From NCBI GenBank assembly GCA_001800945.1, contig MGWJ01000138.1, positions 1 to 9,925 of the forward strand: a stretch of 9,925 nt of DNA, in the 5' to 3' direction. The notes beneath the pieces are model-generated. The model searched no databases, was not told the origin of the DNA, and was given only the letters and a program-made list of their open reading frames with translations. A program made the position numbers and the translations under genes. This document shows positions 1 to 5,535 of this stretch, in pieces; position 1 is the first letter of the stretch; the number at the start of each line of letters is the position of its first letter. The DNA is from Flavobacteria bacterium RIFCSPLOWO2_12_FULL_31_7. Its GTDB lineage: Bacteria > Bacteroidota > Bacteroidia > Flavobacteriales > Flavobacteriaceae.

Positions 1-901
1 ATACGGCTAATAATAATTTTTTTCCTGTATTTTTTTCGATAGAAAACATCGTAGAAGCCAACATAGTTAACAAACCACCAATAGCAGGTGCCGCTCTTAA
101 AATTCCGAAACCTTCCGAACCAACTTTTAAAATATCTTGTGCAAAAATGGGTAATAAAGCGACTGCTCCACCGAATAAAACCGCAAACATATCAATAGAA
201 AGCGCGTTTAGAATGATTTTATTTTGAAATACGAATTGGAGTCCCGCTTTTAAACTTTCCGTAATAGGTTCGCCAATTTTTTTATTTAAAATGGGTTTTT
301 TACTGATTTGCAACAGCATGAAAATTCCCAAAATAATAGAAATTGTTACGAAAATCATCGAACTAAAAACGCCAATTCCGCCAATTAAAAATCCGGCTAA
401 AGCTGGACCAATAACTGCTGAAACTTGCCATGAAGAACTACTCCATGTTGCCGCATTTGTGAATTGCGATTTCGGAACAATTAATCCTAACAAACTAAAA
501 ATAGAAGGAATAATAAACGAACGAATGATTCCTCCTAAAAAAACCAAGGCATAAATAGCGTATAAAAAAGATTGCTCACCAATAACAGAAACAGTTTCTG
601 GATGAACCAAATAGCACAACAAAATACTTATCAAAGTTGTACCCAAAAAACATTTGAGTAACATGTTTCTTTTCTCGGATTGATCTACAATATGTCCGGC
701 AAACAAAGCCATTGTAATAGCTGGAATAACTTCCATCAGTCCTATTAACCCAAGTGACCATGGGTTTTTAGTAATTCTATACACTTCCCATTCTATCAAT
801 ACAAATTGCATCGACCAAGCTAAAACAATTGCCAATCGCATGGAAATAAACCAACGAAATTCTGGGATTCTTAAGGACGAGAATGGATCTTTTTTTGTCA
901 T
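1..901 (-). CDS. MFS transporter, drug/siderophore exporter-like (MFS_3/DHA3 type), C-terminus beyond window
   Basis: This is a partial gene. Translation from the ATG at 901-899 runs open for 300 codons to the left edge, so the stop codon and probably about 100-130 residues are outside. The start MTKKDPFSSLRIPEFRWF followed by hydrophobic helices fits the N-terminus of MFS_3-type (EntS-like) proton-driven exporters. The segment AGHIVDQSEKR (residues 68-78) sits where the family has motif A between TM2 and TM3. Further hydrophobic segments follow, for example FLYAIYALVFLGGIIRSF and VIGPALAGFLIGGIGVF, and the second half of the transporter begins near IDMFAVLFGGAVALLPIF. It would act in the inner membrane; the substrate cannot be told from sequence. 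It lies 96 bp downstream of the recJ remnant on the same strand, with a GCAAAG-rich repeat in its leader. Family membership is clear; the export role is inferred. Confidence 0.85.
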   Translation of the reverse strand, partial: MTKKDPFSSLRIPEFRWFISMRLAIVLAWSMQFVLIEWEVYRITKNPWSLGLIGLMEVIPAITMALFAGHIVDQSEKRNMLLKCFLGTTLISILLCYLVHPETVSVIGEQSFLYAIYALVFLGGIIRSFIIPSIFSLLGLIVPKSQFTNAATWSSSSWQVSAVIGPALAGFLIGGIGVFSSMIFVTISIILGIFMLLQISKKPILNKKIGEPITESLKAGLQFVFQNKIILNALSIDMFAVLFGGAVALLPIFAQDILKVGSEGFGILRAAPAIGGLLTMLASTMFSIEKNTGKKLLLAV

Positions 902-908
902 AATTTTT

Positions 909-954
909 AACCGCAAAAGCGCAAAGATTTTTGCAAAGGTCGCAAAGATTTTGC
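909..954. repeat. GCAAAG quasi-tandem word repeat in MFS leader
   Basis: The 12-mer CGCAAAGATTTT occurs perfectly twice (920-931 and 941-952, 21 bp apart), with the related words CGCAAAAG and TGCAAAGG around them. The block starts 7 bp upstream of the MFS start codon. A looser relative (CACAGAG, CCAAAGATTTTT) lies at 9048-9092. Its function is unknown. Confidence 0.6.
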
Positions 955-966
955 TATTTTACATTG

Positions 967-1008
967 ATTTCACTTGGTTCTTTTTACTTGGCTCTTTTTA
1001 CTTGACTC
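967..1008 (-). repeat. 14-bp array (GAGCCAAGTAAAAA units) at the recJ 3' end
   Basis: Three head-to-tail 14-bp units lie at 995-1008, 981-994 and 967-980. On the plus strand they read TTTTTACTTGACTC, TTTTTACTTGGCTC and the degenerate ATTTCACTTGGTTC. The first unit encodes the last residues and TAA stop (998-1000) of the recJ remnant. The units place minus-strand stops at 998-1000 (TAA), 984-986 (TAA) and 970-972 (TGA), one in each reading frame. The same unit recurs at 2850-2891. Confidence 0.8.
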
Positions 1009-1264
1009 TTACATCTCGTAATTGCAATTGCAAACTTACTTTTCCGTTCCATTCGTTTTCTTCAACTATATAAACGGCATCAAAAGGTTGTTTATTTTTT
1101 ACGATATCTAATTTCTTTCCTAAACCGAAACCAATCGCATTAAAATTTGGCGAATCGTTCTGTTTTACAAAAACTTTCAAATGTTCAGCGTCATTCCCTA
1201 ATGTTTTAGCGTAACCAGAATCTACTACATTTTCCGACATAAAAACAGGTGTCATATTTTCTGG
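998..1264 (-). pseudogene. recJ: C-terminal remnant of recJ downstream of an in-frame TGA
   Basis: These 88 codons continue in exactly the same frame as the recJ gene upstream, beginning PENMTPVFM directly after the TGA at 1267-1265. In the RecJ family this position carries the conserved FEPFG-P-x-N-x-x-P-x-F segment, so the TGA replaces a glycine codon (GGA to TGA is one base). The remnant would form the end of the C-terminal OB-like domain and finishes LQLRDVRVK. Joined to the upstream part it gives 564 residues, the usual size of RecJ in this group. An internal ATG at 1255-1253 opens an 85-residue frame, but I see no evidence that it is an independent gene. It is either dead coding sequence after a nonsense mutation, part of a protein made by readthrough, or the product of a base-calling error. 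Confidence 0.8.
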
Positions 1265-2692
1265 TCAGAAAGGTTCGAATTGTTTTAGAATGCGCATGAA
1301 TTTTTCATTAATAGCTGAAAATTTAATTTCTAAATCGACCGAAATTTCTGGAATTAATAAATCCGGATGAATGGTACTTTCGACTACTTTTTCAAACGCC
1401 TTTTTAAAATTTTGATAGTTTTCTTCTTTTAAGGTCATTCCTGCAGCGTACATATGTCCGCCAAATTGTTCCAAATGTTCTGCGCAAGCTTCCAAGGCAT
1501 TATATACGTCAAAATCTTTTACAGAACGTGCCGAAGCTGCTAATTTATCGCCACTTTTTGTAAAAACAATTGTTGGACGATAGTAATTTTCCACTAATCG
1601 AGAAGCGACAATTCCGATCACACCTTTATGCCAACTTTCTTGATAAACCACCGTAGAAAAACGTTCCGTTTCGTTATTTTCTTCAATTTGAAGTAAGGCT
1701 TCTTTGGTAATTTGTTTGTCTAAATCTTTTCGATCCGAATTATACCCTTCAATTTCCGAGGCGAATTGTTCGGCTTGTTCTAAATTATATTCTGTTAAAA
1801 GTGCTACCGCTTCGTTTCCGTGTTTCACTCTTCCCGCTGCGTTAATTCTGGGTGCAACAATAAAAACCACATCGGTAATTGTTAATACTTTCTTCTTTAC
1901 ATTTTGAATCAACGCTTTAATTCCTGGTCGGGGTTTCGTATTAATCACTTCTAATCCAAATTTCGCTAGTACGCGATTTTCTCCAGTTATCGGAACAATA
2001 TCTGCAGCAATGGCGGTAGCGACTAAATCTAAATATGGTAGTAAATCTTCAATAGTTTGGTTTCTGTTTTCGGCTAAAGCTTGAATCAATTTGAACCCAA
2101 CTCCACAACCACATAATTCGTCATATGGATACGAACAATCGGCGCGTTTTGGATCTAAAACAGCAATTGCATCTGGCAGAAATTCTCCAGGTCTGTGATG
2201 GTCACAAATGATAAAATCAATATTTTTTTCCTTGGCGTAATTAACGTGATCGATAGATTTAATTCCGCAATCGAGTGCAATAATTAACGACACATCGTTG
2301 TCTTCTGCATAATCAATTCCGATATAAGAAATTCCGTAACCTTCATTGTATCGGTCTGGAATGTAAGTCGCTACATTGGGATAATAGCTTCGCAAATAAC
2401 TGGAAACTAAAGAAACGGCTGTGGTTCCGTCCACATCATAATCCCCAAATACTAGAATATTTTCGTTGTTGGCAATGGCTTTTTCGATACGAACAACGGC
2501 TTTATCCATATCTTTCATCAGATACGGATTGTGCAAATCGTTTAAGGTAGGTCTGAAAAATGTTTTGGCTTGTTCGTAGGTTTCAATTCCTCTTTGAACT
2601 AAAAGTGTTGCGATGTTTTCATCGACTTGAAGTGCATGTTGTAAGGCTTGTACTTTTTCTTTTTCTGGCTTTGATTTGATGGTCCAACGCAT
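1265..2692 (-). CDS. recJ: single-stranded-DNA-specific exonuclease RecJ, cut short by premature TGA
   Basis: RecJ degrades single-stranded DNA 5' to 3' in RecF-type recombination and in base-excision and mismatch repair, using Mn2+ or Mg2+ in the cytoplasm. The 475-residue frame carries the DHH phosphoesterase motifs: GDYDVDGTT (83-91), ALDCGI (139-144), CDHHRPG (163-169) and LCGCGVGFK (193-201). The DHHA1 signatures RINAAGR (282-288), SWHKGVIGIVASRL (353-366) and GGHMYAAGM (411-419) follow. The start MRWTIKSKP is typical for the group. The frame ends at TGA 1267-1265 just after FEPF, where relatives continue with Gly; about 88 C-terminal residues are lost unless the stop is read through. 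All catalytic residues visible here are kept, so the short protein could keep some activity, but the missing part belongs to the OB-like DNA-contacting domain. It lies 188 bp downstream of the HopJ-family gene. Confidence 0.9.
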   Translation of the reverse strand: MRWTIKSKPEKEKVQALQHALQVDENIATLLVQRGIETYEQAKTFFRPTLNDLHNPYLMKDMDKAVVRIEKAIANNENILVFGDYDVDGTTAVSLVSSYLRSYYPNVATYIPDRYNEGYGISYIGIDYAEDNDVSLIIALDCGIKSIDHVNYAKEKNIDFIICDHHRPGEFLPDAIAVLDPKRADCSYPYDELCGCGVGFKLIQALAENRNQTIEDLLPYLDLVATAIAADIVPITGENRVLAKFGLEVINTKPRPGIKALIQNVKKKVLTITDVVFIVAPRINAAGRVKHGNEAVALLTEYNLEQAEQFASEIEGYNSDRKDLDKQITKEALLQIEENNETERFSTVVYQESWHKGVIGIVASRLVENYYRPTIVFTKSGDKLAASARSVKDFDVYNALEACAEHLEQFGGHMYAAGMTLKEENYQNFKKAFEKVVESTIHPDLLIPEISVDLEIKFSAINEKFMRILKQFEPF

Positions 2693-2702
2693 GATGATTT
2701 TG

Positions 2703-2725
2703 GATTTATGAGTTACGATTTATGA
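2703..2725. repeat. GATTTATGA word repeat upstream of recJ
   Basis: The 9-mer GATTTATGA occurs at 2703-2711 and 2717-2725, 14 bp apart, just upstream of the recJ start codon. It is one of three unrelated word blocks in the spacer between recJ and the HopJ-family gene. Confidence 0.4.
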
Positions 2726-2779
2726 ATTTTGGCGAATAGTATTGATTTGTAAATATATGAAAAATTTTATTTCACGCAG

Positions 2780-2799
2780 ATTGAAAGGATTGAAAGGAT
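2780..2799. repeat. GATTGAAAG tandem duplication
   Basis: Two adjoining copies of GATTGAAAG (2780-2788 and 2789-2797) are followed by a run of T. This is the second of three word blocks in the 188-bp spacer between recJ and the HopJ-family gene. Confidence 0.45.
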
Positions 2800-2804
2800 T
2801 TTTT

Positions 2805-2891
2805 TACTTTTTACTTTTAACTTTTCCCTTTTGCCTTTTCACTTATTACTTTTTACTTGGCTCTTTTTACTTGGCTCTTTTTACTTGGCTC
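2805..2891 (-). repeat. 14-bp array (GAGCCAAGTAAAAA units) plus degenerate tail at the HopJ 3' end
   Basis: Three perfect copies of plus-strand TTTTTACTTGGCTC lie at 2850-2863, 2864-2877 and 2878-2891. A drifting tail (2805-2849) is built of words like TTTTTACTT, TTTTAACTT, TTTTCCC and TTTTCACTT. The first unit encodes the final Ala-Lys and the TAA stop of the HopJ-family gene. The three TAA triplets (2881-2883, 2867-2869, 2853-2855) fall in three different frames. The unit matches the one at 967-1008. Confidence 0.85.
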
Positions 2892-3195
2892 TTAATACTT
2901 CACCTTCAAACTGAATCCCTTCCCAACCGAAAATCATGAAATTTCTAATATTTTGGTGGTTTGTTGCTTCTGGTGTATTTAAAACATCTTGATAAAAATC
3001 TCCAAAAAGACTCAAGGTTTCATCTTTAGATAATTGATTGATTTGTGCAAAAGCAAAAATTTTACACGAACCGTTATTTTCTCCCGCAATATTCATTTGA
3101 TTCCCGTTTTTGAAAGTTGTCGGTGTGAACGTATAATTTTCATCGATGAAAGCGATGGTTTCTGGGAATGATTTTTTGTTAAGTAAGTTTTGCAT
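2881..3195 (-). CDS. HopJ-family protein (PF08888-like), function unknown
   Basis: The 104-residue protein matches the HopJ family from its motifs: ETIAFIDENYTFTPTTFKNG (12-31), NGSCKIFAFA (41-50) and NIRNFMIFGWEGIQFEG (82-98). The family name comes from a Pseudomonas syringae type III effector, but members are widespread in free-living bacteria without type III secretion, so the name does not imply secretion or virulence; there is no signal peptide or membrane segment. The start codon is one base past the stop of the upstream 97-residue gene, so the two are probably cotranslated. The stop codon TAA lies inside a 14-bp repeat array, so the final residues LRAK are partly repeat-encoded. Family assignment is firm; the biochemical role is not known to me. 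Confidence 0.85.
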   Translation of the reverse strand: MQNLLNKKSFPETIAFIDENYTFTPTTFKNGNQMNIAGENNGSCKIFAFAQINQLSKDETLSLFGDFYQDVLNTPEATNHQNIRNFMIFGWEGIQFEGEVLRAK

Positions 3196-3196
3196 T

Positions 3197-3490
3197 TTAT
3201 TTATGAGTTTTTAACCAATCAGAATCATTTGCTTTTGTAGTATAATTCCGCAACAAATTTCTGTCAATATTTCCTTTTATTAATAATTTTTCATCTTCAA
3301 GTTTCCATTTCTCATCATAATAATTCAAAACTTGAATCATTTTTGACTTATGTCTTTCTGTAAGTAATGATGGCTTCTCAATTATTTCGTCTTTTGCAAA
3401 AACTAAAGGAATATATTCAGTAAAACTATATTCTCTATAAAGTAAAAACACACTCACTGAAATAATTAAAAAAACAACTATTTTTTTCAT
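3197..3490 (-). CDS. small membrane-anchored protein of unknown function
   Basis: I do not recognise this 97-residue protein. It begins MKKIVVFLIISVSVFLLY, a positively charged start followed by one hydrophobic stretch (about residues 4-17) without a lipobox cysteine, so it is probably either an N-terminal membrane anchor or an uncleaved signal. The rest is charged and lysine/glutamate-rich (EKWKLEDEKLLIKGNIDRN near 60-78) and presumably faces the periplasm. It sits 35 bp after rsmI and ends one base before the start of the HopJ-family gene, which suggests shared translation with that gene. The start ATG is the only one that captures the hydrophobic segment. The tight spacing supports a real gene, although length and composition alone would not. 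Confidence 0.65.
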   Translation of the reverse strand: MKKIVVFLIISVSVFLLYREYSFTEYIPLVFAKDEIIEKPSLLTERHKSKMIQVLNYYDEKWKLEDEKLLIKGNIDRNLLRNYTTKANDSDWLKTHK

Positions 3491-3497
3491 TTTCTTG

Positions 3498-3528
3498 CTG
3501 AATACTAAAAACTGAACACTGAATACTA
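3498..3528. repeat. CTGAATACTA word repeat containing the rsmI stop codon
   Basis: The 10-mer CTGAATACTA occurs at 3498-3507 and 3519-3528, with the related CTGAACACT between them (3512-3520). The rsmI stop (TAG on the minus strand, 3528-3526) is the last three bases of the second copy. It fills nearly all of the 35-bp spacer to the next gene. Confidence 0.65.
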
Positions 3529-4203
3529 CTTCCCGCTTTTCCCACCAACAACTACAACAATTTCGCCTTTTGGAGCTTTAATTTCGAAGTGTTTTAGTAC
3601 TTCTTCAGCTGTTCCGCGAATGGTTTCTTCGTGTAATTTTGAAATTTCTCTAGAAACAGAAACCGGTCTTTCGGCTCCAAAATATTGGATGAATTCAGCT
3701 AACGTTTTTAGTAATTTATGTGGCGAAACGTATAAAATCATAGTTCGAGTTTCTTCGGCTAAAGCCAAATAACGCGTTTGTCTTCCTTTTTTATCAGGTA
3801 AAAATCCTTCGAAAATAAATTTATCGTTTGGCAAACCGCTATTCACCAAAGCAGGCACAAAAGCTGTAGCGCCAGGCAAACAATCGACTTCAATTCCGTT
3901 TTCCACACAGGCTCGTGTTAGCAAAAATCCAGGATCGGAAATGGCTGGTGTTCCGGCGTCTGAAATTAAGGCAATCGTTTCACCGCCTTTCAATCTTGCG
4001 ATTAAATTTTCTACGGTTTTGTGTTCGTTATGCATGTGGTGACTGTGCATGTGCGTAGAAATTTCGAAATGTTTTAGCAATTTTCCACTTGTACGTGTAT
4101 CTTCCGCTAAAATTAAATCGACTTCTTTTAGTACTTTAATCGCACGAAAAGTCATGTCGTCTAAATTACCAATTGGCGTGGGAACTATATAAAGTTTACT
4201 CAT
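3526..4203 (-). CDS. rsmI: 16S rRNA (cytidine(1402)-2'-O)-methyltransferase RsmI
   Basis: RsmI transfers a methyl group from S-adenosylmethionine to the 2'-OH of C1402 in the decoding centre of 16S rRNA. The 225-residue sequence shows the tetrapyrrole-methylase fold signatures of the family: PTPIGNLDD (8-16), AEDTRTS (33-39), SDAGTPAISDPG (81-92), LPGATAFVPAL (109-119), SREISKLHEE (184-193) and KGEIVVVVGG (212-221). It is shorter than the about 286 residues of the E. coli protein, lacking a C-terminal extension, as I recall being usual in this phylum. A histidine-rich loop, HMHSHHMHNEHK (51-62), sits where other RsmI proteins have a shorter His/Asn/Glu motif. The gene follows the 333-residue gene by 54 bp and probably shares its transcript. 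Its TAG stop lies inside a word repeat. Confidence 0.95.
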   Translation of the reverse strand: MSKLYIVPTPIGNLDDMTFRAIKVLKEVDLILAEDTRTSGKLLKHFEISTHMHSHHMHNEHKTVENLIARLKGGETIALISDAGTPAISDPGFLLTRACVENGIEVDCLPGATAFVPALVNSGLPNDKFIFEGFLPDKKGRQTRYLALAEETRTMILYVSPHKLLKTLAEFIQYFGAERPVSVSREISKLHEETIRGTAEEVLKHFEIKAPKGEIVVVVGGKSGK

Positions 4204-4204
4204 G

Positions 4205-4236
4205 GAACACGAATTTCACGAATTAACACTAATTAA
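4205..4236. repeat. CACGAATT-type word repeat between rsmI and the 333-residue gene
   Basis: The stretch carries CACGAATTTCACGAATTA followed by ACACTAATTAA. It is close to the arms of the inverted repeat at 5363-5486 (CCACGAATTTTCGAATT). It lies between the 333-residue gene's stop and the rsmI start, in the rsmI leader. Confidence 0.5.
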
Positions 4237-4257
4237 ATGTTATTCGGTTAGGGAAAT

Positions 4258-5259
4258 TTACTTAAATTTATTTTCTACAAGTTCTAAAAATCGAACTTCA
4301 AATTCTTCTTTACCTTCCCAATTATTATAATCTGGTTTTACAAAATCTAAGACGAAAGATTTCGCTTCGTCCCAATTGGTGAATGTGTTTAATTGTGAAA
4401 TCACACGTTGTAAATCGTCACCATTATTAGCAAATAAATTTTTCTCAAAAGCGATTTTATCGTTCAAACCTAAAACAATTGCCTTTCCTGTTGGAATTGG
4501 TTCTGCTTTTTGTTCTTCTTTGACTTCCGCTACAACTTCTTCAACTTTCGGTTCATTATTAATTTCTTCAACCTTTACTGGTTCTTCTTTAGCAGCTTCT
4601 GGTTGTACCGCTTCAAAAACAGGTTCTTTAATTAATTCTTCAATAATTGGTTCGTCTTTTTTCACAAACATCGTAGCTTGATAATCATGCACCAAAATAT
4701 CATCCATTGAAATTTGTTTCGAAACTTTCGTTCCAATGATTTCAGGATTAGAAGTGATTTCTTTTTTCTCTTCTATTACTCCTGGTTTAGCTTCTACTTC
4801 AACTGCTTCTTCCTTAACTTCTTTTACAGGGAAAGCTTCATGCGAAATATCATTTTTCTCAAAAAGTTCTTCTGTAATTTGTGCGATATGTTCTTTTGAA
4901 GCCATGGCAATTACATCTTCTCCATTTCCAGGAAAAGCTTCGTGAGAAATATCGTTTTTCTCAAAAAGTTCTTCTTCAATTTGCGTAATATGTTCTTTAG
5001 AAGCCATTTCCATGATTTCTTCTTCCTCATCTTCCACTTCAATAGTTCCCACCACAATTTTGGCTACTTTTTCTTCAAAAGCGGCTTCCGAAAATTCCTC
5101 ATTTACCAAAACTGTATTTGCTTCGTAAAATTTCAAAAGCGTTAATTGTTCGTACAGTTTTTTAACTTCTTCATGCAATTGAACAGTTTCTGTATGATTC
5201 TTTAACTTTAATAAACGGTGCGCTATGCTAATTAATTCGCCTTCAATTTTTTTCTTCAT
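4258..5259 (-). CDS. acidic, largely disordered protein with internal duplication, function unknown
   Basis: The 333-residue protein has three parts. Residues 1-50 look helical (MKKKIEGELISIAHRLLKLK onward) and may form a coiled coil. Residues about 72-255 are very rich in Glu, Val, Lys and Pro and are probably disordered. Residues 258-333 (from GKAIVLGLNDKIAFEKNLF to DYNNWEGKEEFEVRFLELV) look like a compact helical domain that I believe recurs in hypothetical proteins of Bacteroidota. Inside the acidic part a 26-residue segment beginning MASKEHI and ending SHEAFP occurs at 85-110 and again at 119-144, identical at 24 of 26 positions. There is no signal peptide, membrane segment or catalytic motif, so it is likely cytoplasmic. 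It heads the leftward gene run, with a -7 promoter match 59 bp upstream, and is divergent from tdk. I cannot assign a function. Confidence 0.8.
   Translation of the reverse strand: MKKKIEGELISIAHRLLKLKNHTETVQLHEEVKKLYEQLTLLKFYEANTVLVNEEFSEAAFEEKVAKIVVGTIEVEDEEEEIMEMASKEHITQIEEELFEKNDISHEAFPGNGEDVIAMASKEHIAQITEELFEKNDISHEAFPVKEVKEEAVEVEAKPGVIEEKKEITSNPEIIGTKVSKQISMDDILVHDYQATMFVKKDEPIIEELIKEPVFEAVQPEAAKEEPVKVEEINNEPKVEEVVAEVKEEQKAEPIPTGKAIVLGLNDKIAFEKNLFANNGDDLQRVISQLNTFTNWDEAKSFVLDFVKPDYNNWEGKEEFEVRFLELVENKFK
4828..5007 (-). repeat. in-frame 102-bp-period duplication in the 333-residue gene
   Basis: Two 78-bp copies (4930-5007 encoding residues 85-110, and 4828-4905 encoding residues 119-144) are spaced 102 bp apart and keep the reading frame. 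The DNA is similar as well as the protein, for example GAAATATC(A/G)TTTTTCTCAA in both copies, which suggests a fairly recent tandem duplication. Confidence 0.8.
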
Positions 5260-5317
5260 AACTTTTTGTTTGTGTTGAACGTTTATAGCGGTGATTTTTA
5301 TATTTTTGTTATCATTA

Positions 5318-5325
5318 CAAAGGTA
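5318..5325 (-). promoter_or_regulatory. -7 promoter element (TAnnTTTG) for the leftward gene run
   Basis: On the minus strand these bases read TACCTTTG, a perfect match to the Bacteroidota -7 consensus TAnnTTTG. It lies 59 bp before the start codon of the 333-residue gene, which would leave a leader of about 50 nt. I do not see a good TTG -33 element at the expected distance, so the call rests on the -7 match and position. Confidence 0.5.
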
Positions 5326-5362
5326 AAAGAAAATATGACTATAATTAAATAGTAGAAAAATA

Positions 5363-5486
5363 TTTTGCCACGAATTTTCGAATTAAAAAAGAGAAAAAAG
5401 GGAAAATCGACTTCGTCGATAATTAATTCGAATAAAATATAATTACGTTGATTTTAAAATCATAAATTCGAGAATTCGTGGTAAAA
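5363..5486. repeat. imperfect inverted repeat with internal hairpin in divergent spacer
   Basis: The left arm 5363-5384 (core CCACGAATTTTCGAATT at 5368-5384) and right arm 5465-5486 (core AATTCGAGAATTCGTGG at 5465-5481) are inverted copies matching at 20 of 22 positions. Between them lies a perfect small hairpin, ATCGAC-TTC-GTCGAT (5406-5420), and AT-rich sequence. No target-site duplication is evident and there is no coding sequence inside. It lies between the leftward -7 element and the tdk start, so it could be a MITE-like or REP-like element, an operator, or folded leader RNA. Confidence 0.65.
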
Positions 5487-5535
5487 GGAGTACTATTGGT
5501 TGCAGATTATTATACGATTTAATTAAAAAAAGAAA

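Noticed and set aside
291..554. Plus-strand open frame of 87 codons
   Set aside because: It lies antisense inside the MFS gene, whose translation shows clear family motifs across the same bases.
840..1073. Plus-strand frame of 77 codons across the MFS start and recJ end
   Set aside because: It is composed largely of repeat and spacer sequence and overlaps two supported minus-strand coding regions.
1265..1267. UGA as a reassigned glycine codon or selenocysteine
   Set aside because: All other genes use GGN for Gly and contain no in-frame TGA, which would be expected many times under reassignment; RecJ has no selenocysteine position here and no nearby insertion element was seen.
2850..2891. 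14-bp array as a CRISPR
   Set aside because: Units are adjacent with no spacers, far too short, and no cas genes are present.
2881..3195. HopJ name as a sign of type III secretion or pathogenicity
   Set aside because: The family is widespread in free-living bacteria and nothing else in the window suggests a secretion system.
4376..5145. Several plus-strand open frames opposite the 333-residue gene
   Set aside because: They are low-complexity Phe/Ser-rich shadows caused by the Glu-rich codons (GAA read as TTC) of the minus-strand gene; no start context or family resemblance.
5496..5520. Possible promoter for tdk (TTG ... TACGATTT)
   Set aside because: The -7 match is poor and the spacing short; a tdk promoter must lie in this spacer but I cannot place it.
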